This document shows, in pieces, positions 54,077-62,908 of a DNA stretch of 64,000 nt. The position numbers and the translations under genes are program-made. The stretch is from JBGZFC01 sp964631255 (lineage in GTDB: Bacteria > Bacteroidota > Bacteroidia > Bacteroidales > Dysgonomonadaceae): positions 51,225-115,224 of the forward strand of contig CAZVWS010000002.1 in assembly GCA_964631255.1 (NCBI GenBank), given 5' to 3'. The notes beneath the pieces were generated by a model. The model ran no database searches, had not been told where the DNA came from, and saw only the letters and a list, made by a program, of their open reading frames with translations. Position 1 is the first letter of the stretch; each line of letters opens with the position of its first letter.

Positions 54077-55093
54077 TCAGTGCATAATCCGATAAACCAA
54101 TTCTCGGAGTAGTTCGCCCTGCGAGGCGGATATGTTGTCTATACCTTTTGATTTGCCATCGAAAGTGCGTAAAGTTGAGATAATTTCCATTACCTCTTTT
54201 GGTTTGTAATGTTTTAATCCCGTAAGGTAATCGCGAGCAAAAAAGCGAGTTGTTTTTAGTGCTTCGGCTATGCTATCTTCATCAAAACGGGATAACCAAA
54301 AGCACTCCAACAGATTGCTAAAATAGTTGAATAACACCGAAATGGTAACCACGATTGGGTTTTCTTTCGGGTTTTTCCCAAAGTAGTCAACAATTCGGTT
54401 GGCGGCTAATATATTTTTGCTTTGAATGGCTCGCAGCAGTTCAAAATTATTGTAATCTTTGCTGATACCGATATTTTTCTCGATAACTTCGGCAGTGATT
54501 TTGCGCGAATCGGCTGGTAACGCAATTTCCAGTTTCTGCAACTCTTGTATCAATTTGTTCAGGTTGTTGCCAATATAATCGGTCAGCATTTGTGCCGATT
54601 TGTCATCGATACCAATTTTTCTATCCAAAAAATATTTTTTCACGAAGGCAGCAACCTGATTGTCATACAGTTTTTTCGACTCCAACACTACCCCATTTTT
54701 TGAAATGGCTTTATATATTAGCTTGCGTTTGTCTAAACTTTTGTGTTTATAGTTGATGACCAATATGGTAGATTTGACCGGATTTTTGGCATATAGTTCC
54801 AACGAATCAAAGCTACTTAACTCTTGTGCTTCTTTCACGATAACAAGCTGGTATTCTGACATCATCGGGAATCGTCTGGCAGCCGAAATAATTTGATTTG
54901 CATCCGAATCTACTCCGTAGAAAGTGATTTGATTGAAATCTTTTTCTTCTTCCGACAATACCGTATTGGCTAACAATTCAGTCAATTGGTCAATAAAATA
55001 TGCCTCCTCGCCCATGAAAAGGTAGATAGGAGAAAAATTTCTTTGTAGAATATCTTTTCTTATCGAATCAAAAGTTGCATCAGATTTTGCCAT
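54077..55093 (-). CDS. holA: DNA polymerase III subunit delta
   Basis: About 338 aa from the ATG at 55093 (MAKSDATFDSIRKDILQRNF); an upstream ATG adds nine basic residues unlike the family. SPIYLFMGEEAYFIDQLTEL is the usual start of the clamp-loader fold, and QMLTDYIGNNLNKLIQELQK and PRENPIV-like NPKENPIVVTISVLFNYFSN are further delta features. It opens the beta sliding clamp. The gene converges on the giant protein gene and shares a terminator region with it. Confidence 0.88.
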   Translation of the reverse strand: MAKSDATFDSIRKDILQRNFSPIYLFMGEEAYFIDQLTELLANTVLSEEEKDFNQITFYGVDSDANQIISAARRFPMMSEYQLVIVKEAQELSSFDSLELYAKNPVKSTILVINYKHKSLDKRKLIYKAISKNGVVLESKKLYDNQVAAFVKKYFLDRKIGIDDKSAQMLTDYIGNNLNKLIQELQKLEIALPADSRKITAEVIEKNIGISKDYNNFELLRAIQSKNILAANRIVDYFGKNPKENPIVVTISVLFNYFSNLLECFWLSRFDEDSIAEALKTTRFFARDYLTGLKHYKPKEVMEIISTLRTFDGKSKGIDNISASQGELLRELVYRIMH

Positions 55094-55144
55094 TTTTCTT
55101 TTTTTATAAAGTTGCGTCAATTCATTGTAATAAGAAAAAATAGA

Positions 55145-55921
55145 TTACCAATCAAAGCGTAAATGTTTTACGGTAGAACCATTGTTTATTAGCGTAGTCA
55201 ACGATTTGATACCGATTTTCACGTGCTCTTCCACAAAATTTGCCGTTACAATTTCGTCGCTTTTATCCGTTTTCACCCCTTCCGAAATCATGGGCTGATC
55301 CGAAATCAAAAGCAAAGCTCCCGTGGGGATATGATTGGCAAAGCCACAGGTAAAGAGTGTGGCAGTTTCCATATCCACCGCCATGACACGAATTTTTCGC
55401 AAATAGTTTTTGAAATCATCGTCATATTCCCAAACCCGACGATTGGTAGTATATACCGTGCCGGTCCAATAATCGTTGCCAAAATCTCGGATGTTGGACG
55501 AAACGGCACGCAGCAAGCTAAAAGCCGGCAGCGATGGCACTTCGGGTGGAAAATAGTCGTTTGATGTACCTTCGCCCCTAATGGCGGCGATGGGCAGAAT
55601 ATAATCGCCCAAATGGTTTTGGTCTTTCAATCCGCCGCATTTACCAAGAAAAAGCACCGCTTTGGGATTCACCGCACTCAGCAAATCCATGATGGTAGCG
55701 GCATTGGCACTTCCCATTCCAAAATTGATGATGGTGATTCCATTGGCAGAAACACTCGACATATTGGCATCCAATCCCAAAATCGGTTTGTTGAAATGTT
55801 TGGCAAAAATCTCTACATATTTCTGAAAATTGGTAAGCAAAATATAGGGTGTGAAATCTTCTAACTTCCTTTTTGTATATCGGGGAAGCCAATTTCTTAC
55901 AATTTCTTGTTTGGTTCTCAT
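55145..55921 (-). CDS. amn: AMP nucleosidase
   Basis: About 258 aa from the ATG at 55921 (MRTKQEIVRNWLPRYTKRKL), chosen over a longer frame because the -7 box lies just upstream. It belongs to the purine nucleoside phosphorylase fold: FGMGSANAATIMDLLSAVNP, FLGKCGGLKDQNHLGDYILP and AVDMETATLFTCGFANHIP with the Glu that binds ribose, plus LLISDQPM with the catalytic Asp. It cleaves AMP to adenine and ribose 5-phosphate. The short form lacking the N-terminal domain of E. coli Amn is usual in Bacteroidetes. Confidence 0.9.
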   Translation of the reverse strand: MRTKQEIVRNWLPRYTKRKLEDFTPYILLTNFQKYVEIFAKHFNKPILGLDANMSSVSANGITIINFGMGSANAATIMDLLSAVNPKAVLFLGKCGGLKDQNHLGDYILPIAAIRGEGTSNDYFPPEVPSLPAFSLLRAVSSNIRDFGNDYWTGTVYTTNRRVWEYDDDFKNYLRKIRVMAVDMETATLFTCGFANHIPTGALLLISDQPMISEGVKTDKSDEIVTANFVEEHVKIGIKSLTTLINNGSTVKHLRFDW

Positions 55922-55929
55922 AAATACAT

Positions 55930-55937
55930 TAATTTTG
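55930..55937 (+). promoter_or_regulatory. -7 box for the HsdR-N-like gene
   Basis: TAATTTTG, with a TTG about 20 bp upstream as -33 element, 22 bp before the ATG at 55959. Confidence 0.6.
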
Positions 55938-55946
55938 TTTGATGAA

Positions 55947-55954
55947 CAAAGATA
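55947..55954 (-). promoter_or_regulatory. -7 box for amn, overlapping the divergent promoter
   Basis: TATCTTTG on the minus strand, 25 bp before the amn ATG. It lies only 9 bp from the plus-strand -7 box, and inside the plus transcript's start region. Confidence 0.55.
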
Positions 55955-55958
55955 ATAC

Positions 55959-56417
55959 ATGTACGCTTTAAACTTACCCAATTTCGATACAAAAATCAGA
56001 AAGTCCAATTCCGGATTGGAAATTCTGGATATTTTAAGAAAAAAATATGTATCGCTCACTCCCGAAGAGTGGGTTCGTCAGCATTTTGTGCATTATCTCA
56101 TAAATGAAAAAAACTATCCCGCTGCTCTCATGGCAAACGAGATGGCAATCAGACTCAACTCATTGAGCAAAAGATGCGACACGGTTGTTTATGACAAAAA
56201 TCTAAACCCCGTAGTTATTTGCGAATTTAAAAAGCCCAATATCGAAATTACTCAAGCGGTTTTCAATCAAATAACCAGATACAATATCGTGCTGAAAGTA
56301 AAATACTTAATAGTTTCAAACGGTTTGAATCACTACTGTTGCAAAATGAACTACGAAGATTTATCGTTCGAGTATCTACAGGAAATACCCGACTACGACC
56401 AAATCATAAGCTCTTGA
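55959..56417 (+). CDS. stand-alone HsdR-N-type PD-(D/E)XK nuclease-like protein
   Basis: A 152-aa soluble protein with the HSDR_N_2 fold: EEWVRQHFVHYLINEKNYP, then the nuclease core RCDTVVYD (Asp74) and VVICEFKKP (Glu89, Lys91), giving the D...ExK catalytic triad, followed by QITRYN as the usual last core element. In restriction enzymes this domain precedes helicase domains; here it is alone, with no methylase or specificity gene nearby. Widespread in Bacteroidetes, its role is unknown; DNA repair or processing is a guess. It converges on panB with an 11-bp gap. Confidence 0.85.
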   Translation: MYALNLPNFDTKIRKSNSGLEILDILRKKYVSLTPEEWVRQHFVHYLINEKNYPAALMANEMAIRLNSLSKRCDTVVYDKNLNPVVICEFKKPNIEITQAVFNQITRYNIVLKVKYLIVSNGLNHYCCKMNYEDLSFEYLQEIPDYDQIISS

Positions 56418-56428
56418 TTACAATCGGA

Positions 56429-57250
56429 TTAGTAGCTCTCTTTTTCCGAAGGAAAATCGGACGATTTCACATCTTGTATATAGTTTTTTACTGCCGCGTG
56501 TATCTCATCGTACAAATTGGCATAGCGACGTAAGAATCGGGGCGAAAAGCCTTTGTTTATGCCCAACATATCGTGCATAACCAATACTTGCCCATCTACA
56601 TGCGGTCCTGCTCCAATTCCAATTACCGGAATTCTCAACTCAGAGGATACGCGTTTTGCCAATTCGGACGGGATTTTTTCTAATACCAATGCAAAGCATC
56701 CGGCTTCTTGCAGCAGATAGGCATCGTCTAACAGGCGGTTGGCCTCGTTTTCTTCTTTGGCTCTAACGGTGTACGTACCGTATTTATTGATAGATTGCGG
56801 CATCAATCCCAAATGCCCCATTACGGGAATGCCGGCACTCAAAATTCTTTCTACCGACTCAATCACCTCTTTTCCACCTTCCAGCTTGAGGGCATCGGCT
56901 TGCGTCTCTTTCATTATTTTTACTGCCGATGAAACAGCTTCAATCGAGTTACCTTGATAGCTGCCAAAAGGCATATCGATAATAACCATCGATCTTTTTA
57001 CGGCGTTCATCACCGATTTGCCGTGATATATCATCTGGTCTACAGTCATGGGGAGCGTGGTGGTGTTTCCAACCATTACGTTTGAGGCGGAATCTCCTAC
57101 CAGAATTACGTCCATTCCTGCTTGGTCTATGATGGATGCCATCGAGAAATCGTATGCCGTGAGCATAGAAATTTTCTCGTTGCGTCCTTTCATCTCTAAT
57201 AACCGTTGCGTGGTTACTTTTCTTTTGTCTTCTTCTGTGGCTGCTGACAT
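56429..57250 (-). CDS. panB: 3-methyl-2-oxobutanoate hydroxymethyltransferase
   Basis: A 273-aa TIM-barrel enzyme that makes ketopantoate, the first committed step of pantothenate and CoA synthesis. Motifs: ISMLTAYDFSMASIIDQAGM and VGDSASNVMVG (metal Asp), MPFGSYQG, KLEGGKEV and GHLGLMPQSINKYGTY, then GIGAGPHVDGQVLVMHDMLG. The length and residues are normal. Confidence 0.95.
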   Translation of the reverse strand: MSAATEEDKRKVTTQRLLEMKGRNEKISMLTAYDFSMASIIDQAGMDVILVGDSASNVMVGNTTTLPMTVDQMIYHGKSVMNAVKRSMVIIDMPFGSYQGNSIEAVSSAVKIMKETQADALKLEGGKEVIESVERILSAGIPVMGHLGLMPQSINKYGTYTVRAKEENEANRLLDDAYLLQEAGCFALVLEKIPSELAKRVSSELRIPVIGIGAGPHVDGQVLVMHDMLGINKGFSPRFLRRYANLYDEIHAAVKNYIQDVKSSDFPSEKESY

Positions 57251-57378
57251 GATTATCTTTTATTTCGATTATTGATTCTATTAATTTGTGAAACCCAAAT
57301 AGCTGCTGTTTTTTATAAAAATGGACTTTACCAATGAATTTCTACTTCAGTACAAAAGTAATCTAAATCTTTAGAACA

Positions 57379-57418
57379 AAAAAGCCGGACTGTTCAAAAA
57401 AACAATCCGACTTTTCTA
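57379..57418 (-). terminator. terminator downstream of the FadL-type gene
   Basis: AAAAGCCGGACTGTT pairs with AACAATCCGACTTTT with two mismatches; T/A-rich flanks on both sides. It lies 31 bp past the gene stop on the minus strand. Confidence 0.65.
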
Positions 57419-57448
57419 ATAAAAAAAGGGAAAGATATATTTCTTTTT

Positions 57449-59044
57449 TTAAAACTTATAACCGATGGTTAAAAATCCCCGTAAAAGTCTGCTTTTCATT
57501 TCAAATGGCGATGCATCTACAACCAAACTTGTATTGTTTTCGTCTGTATAGATGTTGGGGAACGCGAACAATTTGTCTTCTCTTGTTTTATATAAAACTG
57601 CCAAATCGGCATAAAAATTCTGGTTAAATCTGTATCCCAAACCGCCGGTGAAGTAATTGGAATTTCCTTCCAAAACATGAATCACATTGGAGTTGAAAAT
57701 ACCCGCGTTGCCGGCTTCTCTGAATTTGGTATCGTACGGATGTTGCATCCAAGCGTAACCCAAACGACCGTAAAACTGGTGTGTAAATCGGTATTCCATA
57801 CCCAGTTTTATAGTCGATGCCATTCTAAAGTCTTTGTCGATATACTCATTATCCACATTGTACCAATCTTGGTCATCCGGGCTGCTGGATGGAACATCCA
57901 GTTTCATTTTCCGATAGTCGGTCAATTCATAATCCATACTCGCGATAAATCTATTTCCGGCAATTCCGGCTAAGCTCAATACCCATTTGTCCGGTGTTGT
58001 CAGTTCATAGCTATTTGTGAACTGTGCCGAATAGGTAGAGCCGCTTGAGTAAGTGGGTCTTATCTCGTTTTCAATGGTTGGCACATTTACCAGGTTATCA
58101 TCTATTTTGGCTTGATAATATTCTTGCATGGAATATCGCATGGGTGTGTGGTATGCCAACCCGATTCTAAACGAGTTGACAGGTTTATAAATTACGCCCA
58201 ACTTTGCACCAAAACCGGCTCCATTCAACGACATTTCGTTGTTCAACACGTAACTGCCTTGGTTAAACTCTTCGGTATAATCCGAATATTGGTAGTGCGA
58301 AATTTCTGAAACAATAAGCGATAAACCTACGTTTAACACATTGTTGATACTGGTACCGATAGTGAAATCGTAATTGTCTATGCTACCTTTTTCTCGGGTT
58401 TTAATCTGCTGTTTTACCGCATCGCCGGGATAAATCAAGGCTGTATAGCCATATTTGCCATCGCTGTTCAATACAGGATTAATCAGATACGAGTTATACG
58501 CCAAAACCGAAAGCCATGGCTGACTGATAAATGGATCGGGCAGATTGCTATTTTCGCCCGGCATCAAAAGATTATCGGGATCCAATCCGTAGCTTCTATC
58601 GGCAATATATTGCGTCAAAGAGTGTCTGCCAACACCTCCAGTTGCATGTATTTCGCTATCAAAGTTTTTTTGTTTGTTATACGAAAAACCGAAGTTAATC
58701 ATTGGTACCGCTTCGCTTCGCAAGGCAAAAGAGCCCACAAATCCCATGTTGTGTGCATCCAAACCACCTTTTATCTTGTCCAAGTTATTTACCGTTGCCT
58801 TATTCTGTTCAAAACCAAATGTACCCGAAATTTCAGAGCTTCTGTAAACTCCAATTCCTGCAGGGTTTGTTGAAACTCCCGAAATATCTCCACCTAATGC
58901 ACCAAATGCGCCGCCCATTGCCAACGAGCGAGCTGTTCCGTACAACCCTTTGCTCGAATATTTGATTGCATCAATCTCTCCTTGCGAATAAGTGTAACCA
59001 AATACTAAAAATAGTGCGACAAACAAGAATGTTATTTTTTTCAT
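57449..59044 (-). CDS. FadL/OMPP1-type outer-membrane protein
   Basis: About 531 aa from the ATG at 59044 (MKKITFLFVALFLVFGYTYS is the signal peptide; the longer frame adds unrelated residues). SLAMGGAFGALGGDISGVST and NPAGIGVYRSSE are the hallmark of OMPP1/FadL/TodX channels for hydrophobic compounds. The rest is beta-barrel, closing with FLTIGYKF and a terminal Phe. It probably allows passage of hydrophobic molecules or acts in the envelope; the ligand is unknown. Confidence 0.85.
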   Translation of the reverse strand: MKKITFLFVALFLVFGYTYSQGEIDAIKYSSKGLYGTARSLAMGGAFGALGGDISGVSTNPAGIGVYRSSEISGTFGFEQNKATVNNLDKIKGGLDAHNMGFVGSFALRSEAVPMINFGFSYNKQKNFDSEIHATGGVGRHSLTQYIADRSYGLDPDNLLMPGENSNLPDPFISQPWLSVLAYNSYLINPVLNSDGKYGYTALIYPGDAVKQQIKTREKGSIDNYDFTIGTSINNVLNVGLSLIVSEISHYQYSDYTEEFNQGSYVLNNEMSLNGAGFGAKLGVIYKPVNSFRIGLAYHTPMRYSMQEYYQAKIDDNLVNVPTIENEIRPTYSSGSTYSAQFTNSYELTTPDKWVLSLAGIAGNRFIASMDYELTDYRKMKLDVPSSSPDDQDWYNVDNEYIDKDFRMASTIKLGMEYRFTHQFYGRLGYAWMQHPYDTKFREAGNAGIFNSNVIHVLEGNSNYFTGGLGYRFNQNFYADLAVLYKTREDKLFAFPNIYTDENNTSLVVDASPFEMKSRLLRGFLTIGYKF

Positions 59045-59091
59045 TTCAGAAAGAATTATTTTTACTATCATTTTATTAAAACACATGCAAA

Positions 59092-59128
59092 TAGATAAAA
59101 ACCATTCTTTTGCAATGGTTTTTATCTA
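59092..59128 (-). terminator. terminator of the low-complexity protein gene
   Basis: TAGATAAAAACCATT pairs perfectly with AATGGTTTTTATCTA around a 7-nt loop. It lies just past the stop at 59141; the stem's 3' arm itself supplies the T-rich stretch. Confidence 0.8.
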
Positions 59129-59140
59129 CTTTATTTTTAA

Positions 59141-60367
59141 TTAATAACGACCTCTGCTCGAACTTCTTCCGGAACCGGATGACGATGATCTGCTGGAACT
59201 TGAAGAACCCATAGAGGAAGATCTGCTGGAGCTGTTAGGTGCAGAATAGGTAGAATTATGACTACTGCTGCTATTTCTGCTTGACGATGGTGTAGGTGTG
59301 CTATAAGTTCTGGAAGAAGAACCGCTTCTGGAGCTTGGTGCACTGAAAGTTCTGTTGCGAGAAGTTGATGCTCCACGTTGGTAAGTGGTAGCTGGTCTTC
59401 TGTTTGCAGGTGCACTATTATTAATATCTCCCTGACGTGAGCGTGTGGTTGCTCCCCTATCGATTGTTCTTCCTGTTCTGGAGTCGATTACTCTTCCCGA
59501 ATTATCCACAATTCTTGTTCTGGAGCTTGCTCCACTTCTGCTGTATGCCGATGAATTGTTTCTGGACGTGGCTGTTGAAATTCTGCCTGTGGAAGATGTG
59601 CGTCCGGTTGCACTATTTCTGCCTGCAGTGTTTGCCAAAGAAGACACTCTGGCGGTATTTGCAGAACTGGTACGGTATGTACCGCTGCTTCTTCCGGAAC
59701 GATTGTTGGTTAAACCGGAATAATATCCGTCATAAAAACCGTTGCTGTAAGCATTGCCATACCAACCACCGTAATACCAAGAACTGTAGTACCAGCTATT
59801 GTAATACCAGGGCGAATACCAAGAGTAACTCCAAGGTCCAAACCAGGGATTGTACCAGCCGCCATAATAGTATCCATAGTAAGGTGCACCCCATCCGTAG
59901 TACCATGGGCTATACCAAGCGTGCGTGTACCAGGGATAATACATGTTCACGTAGAAGCTATTGTCGTACGCTCTGTTTTCGTAATAACCGGAATATAGGT
60001 CATCGCCAACATAAACAGTAACCTGGTCTGCTCCGGTAATTTTTACACTGGATGCCGGGTCGTGGTATTTGATAATTCTGTCCGTGTATTCATAATCTAA
60101 ATACATGGAATCTTGTTCGTTGTTTTGTTGCGAATAATCATCACCCGTATCGCGACGATTGTACTCGTCGATACTTCTGCCATTGGCTTGTACTGTCATA
60201 TCAACAGCATTGCCTTCTACTACAACAATTTTCTTCTTTTGAGACTCTTGTTGCATTTCTTTCTCTTTTTTGGTGGGAGATGCATAAATGTCATCCCACT
60301 CTTGCGCGAAACCGAAGAAAGGAACGGTAACTAGAAAAATCGCTAATAGAACATTTTTAATTTTCAT
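59141..60367 (-). CDS. secreted low-complexity protein, Tyr/Trp/Gly-rich then Ser/Arg-rich
   Basis: A 408-aa protein with a signal peptide (ending FGFAQ, residue 22). Residues about 23-140 are polar and folded-looking. About 142-225 consist of Tyr, Trp, Gly, Pro repeats (YSPWYYGWGAPYYGYYYGGW style). From about 225 to the end, Ser, Arg, Thr and Asn dominate (SGSSSRTYSTPTPSSSRNSS style), with near polyserine at the terminus. No catalytic motif is visible. Similar YW-rich proteins occur in Bacteroidales envelope sets; the role is unknown. A surface matrix, adhesive or phase-separating protein is possible. Its own promoter and terminator are present. Confidence 0.75.
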   Translation of the reverse strand: MKIKNVLLAIFLVTVPFFGFAQEWDDIYASPTKKEKEMQQESQKKKIVVVEGNAVDMTVQANGRSIDEYNRRDTGDDYSQQNNEQDSMYLDYEYTDRIIKYHDPASSVKITGADQVTVYVGDDLYSGYYENRAYDNSFYVNMYYPWYTHAWYSPWYYGWGAPYYGYYYGGWYNPWFGPWSYSWYSPWYYNSWYYSSWYYGGWYGNAYSNGFYDGYYSGLTNNRSGRSSGTYRTSSANTARVSSLANTAGRNSATGRTSSTGRISTATSRNNSSAYSRSGASSRTRIVDNSGRVIDSRTGRTIDRGATTRSRQGDINNSAPANRRPATTYQRGASTSRNRTFSAPSSRSGSSSRTYSTPTPSSSRNSSSSHNSTYSAPNSSSRSSSMGSSSSSRSSSSGSGRSSSRGRY

Positions 60368-60474
60368 ATATTTTTCTCCTTTTTGTTATTAGTTTTAAAA
60401 TCGCCTTACTCTGAAATAAATCATTTCCTTTATATTGACTTTAATTTGTGCAGTTGGTTTAAATATAAACTACA

Positions 60475-60482
60475 CAAAGATA
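60475..60482 (-). promoter_or_regulatory. predicted -7 box for the low-complexity protein gene
   Basis: On the minus strand TATCTTTG, about 108 bp before the ATG at 60367. Confidence 0.45.
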
Positions 60483-60583
60483 TAAATAAACACCAAATTA
60501 AACCAGCTTGTTCACATTTAGTTAGACGACAAAGCCATAAAAAGGCTGCATGATTCTTAGTTAAAAAAACAAAAAATATCGAT

Positions 60584-61345
60584 TTAATCGATTTGCAACT
60601 GCAAGTTGTCGTACGCTAAGTGCAAATTGTCGGGCAATTGGGATTCTACTTCGGCATGAAAACCCATCTGATGGCTGATGTGCGTAAAATAGGTTTTTTT
60701 TGCACCAATTTTATGTGCCAAATCTATTGCCTCTTCCAACGTTTGGTGCGAGATATGTGTTGTTTTCCTTAATGCGCTAATAATAAGCAAATCCAAATTT
60801 TGTAATTTGAGTAACTCTTCGTCGGGCAAAGTTTTCAAATCGGTAAGATATGCCATATTTTTTATTCTGAAACCCAATATAGGAAGTTTGTAATGCATCA
60901 CTTTTATTGGAATAATTGGCACATTATTTAGTACGAACGGCTCATAATTATCTATTTGCTCTATTTGAATATCGGGTACGCCACCATAATTGTTTTTTGA
61001 GAAACAATAGGGCATTCTGGTTTCAATAATTTTTTTCACGCTCGGTTGCATATACAAAGGTACCGTACCGAAGCGCGAAAATGGGCGCAAATCGTCTATT
61101 CCGGCAGTGTGGTCATAATGTTCGTGCGTGATTAAAATTCCATCGATTTTTTTGAATGGAATGGGAATCATTTGTTGCCTAAAATCGGGTGTACAATCAA
61201 TAATTAAATGGTTATCATCGGTTTCTATCTGGATGGACGAGCGCAATCTGTTGTCGTTGGGGTCGGTCGAGGTACATACCGGGCACTTGCACCCAATTTC
61301 GGGTACACCGGTTGATGTTCCTGTTCCTAAAAATCTAATTTTCAT
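60584..61345 (-). CDS. PhnP-like metallo-beta-lactamase-fold hydrolase
   Basis: A 253-aa enzyme: MKIRFLGTGTSTGVPEIGCK, then a Cys-x-x-Cys pair (CKCPVC), and ITHEHYDHTAGIDDLRPFSR with the metal motif H-x-H-x-D-H (His74, His76, Asp78, His79). Further His residues are in THISHQTLEE and THISHQMGFH near the C-terminus. PhnP-type proteins hydrolyse 5-phosphoribosyl 1,2-cyclic phosphate or other phosphodiesters; without phn genes around, the substrate here is uncertain. It lies downstream of the SPOR lipoprotein gene, separated by a terminator. Confidence 0.85.
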   Translation of the reverse strand: MKIRFLGTGTSTGVPEIGCKCPVCTSTDPNDNRLRSSIQIETDDNHLIIDCTPDFRQQMIPIPFKKIDGILITHEHYDHTAGIDDLRPFSRFGTVPLYMQPSVKKIIETRMPYCFSKNNYGGVPDIQIEQIDNYEPFVLNNVPIIPIKVMHYKLPILGFRIKNMAYLTDLKTLPDEELLKLQNLDLLIISALRKTTHISHQTLEEAIDLAHKIGAKKTYFTHISHQMGFHAEVESQLPDNLHLAYDNLQLQID

Positions 61346-61363
61346 CGTATTAACATATAAAAA

Positions 61364-61391
61364 AAGCTACCCGACAGTGTGTAGGTAGCTT
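61364..61391 (-). terminator. terminator of the SPOR lipoprotein gene
   Basis: AAGCTACC pairs with GGTAGCTT; on the minus strand the stem is followed by a run of seven T. It lies just before the PhnP-like gene start. Confidence 0.85.
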
Positions 61392-61413
61392 ATATTTTGA
61401 TTGGAGAAATACA

Positions 61414-61938
61414 TCAATATTGTCTTTCCAAAATCCATAAATCGTTGAATGGAACACCGTATGTTTTTTTCAAATCGTCGGTTGAACCCAAAGTTGAATA
61501 TTTATTGTAAATTTCGTCGCGTTTTGCTGCAGCCGATTCTTTATCGTCGTAGCTGGCAACGATAACTCGGTACATTCCTTGTTCGTTTTGTGCCAAAATT
61601 ACATTGTAGCCTTCGTTTTCCATTCTTCCTTTGAGCGATTCAGCATTGAGTTTTACACTCAACGAAGCGATAACCACGCTAAATTTTCTCAAACCGGCAG
61701 CATCGGTAGCATAAACGGGTTCAATTTTTTCTTTTCTAACCGAAACTTCAACCGGAGGCAATGAACCAGCTTCTTTCACTATGGTAGTTGGTTGGGATGC
61801 GTTCTGTTGCATTTCTTTTTCTTTTGCAGCTTCATATACTTGTTTATAAGCACTTTGTTTTGGCTTACACGAAGTTGCTAAAACCAAAATGGCGAATGTG
61901 GCCATCACAAAATAAAATGATTTTTTCATCTGTTTCAT
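61414..61938 (-). CDS. SPOR-domain lipoprotein
   Basis: About 174 aa from the ATG at 61938 (an ATG at 61929 is equally plausible). The signal ends in VLATSC with lipidated Cys, followed by a Lys/Gln-rich linker. The C-terminal part KFSVVIASLSVKLNAESLKG, then GYNVILAQNEQGMYRVIVAS is a SPOR domain that binds denuded peptidoglycan glycans, as at septa. The last residues (SAAAKRDEIYNKY and FNDLWILERQY) complete it. A cell-division or wall-sensing role is inferred. Confidence 0.85.
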   Translation of the reverse strand: MKQMKKSFYFVMATFAILVLATSCKPKQSAYKQVYEAAKEKEMQQNASQPTTIVKEAGSLPPVEVSVRKEKIEPVYATDAAGLRKFSVVIASLSVKLNAESLKGRMENEGYNVILAQNEQGMYRVIVASYDDKESAAAKRDEIYNKYSTLGSTDDLKKTYGVPFNDLWILERQY

Positions 61939-62047
61939 TGTTTTATGTTTGTACAATATTTATTTATCAATCGCAAAGATAAAAAGAAGTAACCAAATTT
62001 GGCTCGTTAGGATGTGAAAATAAATTAAAGTGTAGAAATGATACCGT

Positions 62048-62863
62048 TTATTGGGCATTCTCTCCTATTTCTTTCAATATAATTTTGGATTTTAATTCCC
62101 TAATTCTTCCATTGAAAATGGTATCGGTAAATACCGTATCGGCGTAGCCGGAGAGTGGATCTGCCTTTACCTGTACATCCCAAACGCCTTCGTGTAAGAC
62201 TCGCAGCATAAACAAACCGCTTTCTTTATCGGGAATTGTGTACAAAGTATCTTTTTCCCGGATCATGGTTACTCGCGGTTTGGCTTCTTCGGGCGCAACA
62301 TTTCCGCGTAGCGAACCGCCAAAGGTTTCGGAATAAGCACGAATAGATGGACGAAGTATGTATTGGCCTTCGGCTTGGTAAACCGATTCGGATGCATTCA
62401 TTTCCAAAACCAAATAAGAGATCACGCTTGGCTGCATCGGCAAATCTACATCCACGATCAAGCCCTCCTTTAGTTCGTCCGGCAAAATGATTTCCGAAAC
62501 CCGGTTGTCAATTTTCAGCGAACTATTTGTTCCAAATTTAATTTTCACCTCGTCGATTACTCCCGAGGAGATATACTGGTCGATAATTTGCTTGGATTGT
62601 CCATTCTTAACGGTTAAAATATCATATTTTATACCACTGAAATCTAACGGAATCCATGTGTTTTGCAAACTATTGGTTGAATCGGCAAACGACACTTCAA
62701 TAACAGCGATTTCTACCTGAAATTCTTCTAATTCATAAGCAGAAATTCCGGTAAGTTTAACACGAATACGCGATGCAGTGGCATTGGCATCTTCTTTTAC
62801 ACAACCCAAGGTACTCCCGAACAAGAGCACCAAAAGAATGAAACGAATTACTTTAGCAAACAT
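62048..62863 (-). CDS. DUF4382 lipoprotein
   Basis: About 271 aa from the ATG at 62863 (MFAKVIRFILLVLLFGSTLG is the lipoprotein signal, Cys following). The core (SRIRVKLTGISAYELEEFQV, then GVIDEVKIKFGTNSSLKIDN) resembles the beta-sandwich of DUF4382, a Bacteroidetes surface domain of unknown function, followed by a carboxypeptidase-regulatory-like module (about 185-245). A -7 box is upstream at 62901-62908. Confidence 0.7.
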   Translation of the reverse strand: MFAKVIRFILLVLLFGSTLGCVKEDANATASRIRVKLTGISAYELEEFQVEIAVIEVSFADSTNSLQNTWIPLDFSGIKYDILTVKNGQSKQIIDQYISSGVIDEVKIKFGTNSSLKIDNRVSEIILPDELKEGLIVDVDLPMQPSVISYLVLEMNASESVYQAEGQYILRPSIRAYSETFGGSLRGNVAPEEAKPRVTMIREKDTLYTIPDKESGLFMLRVLHEGVWDVQVKADPLSGYADTVFTDTIFNGRIRELKSKIILKEIGENAQ

Positions 62864-62900
62864 ATATTTTTCAGTAGAATTAAACACTCATCTTTAGAGA

Positions 62901-62908
62901 CAAAGTTA
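62901..62908 (-). promoter_or_regulatory. predicted -7 box for the DUF4382 gene
   Basis: On the minus strand TAACTTTG, 37 bp before the ATG. Confidence 0.5.

Noticed and set aside
56159..56417. Type I restriction system suggested by the HsdR-N domain
   Set aside because: No helicase, methylase or specificity subunit is encoded nearby, so it is a stand-alone domain.
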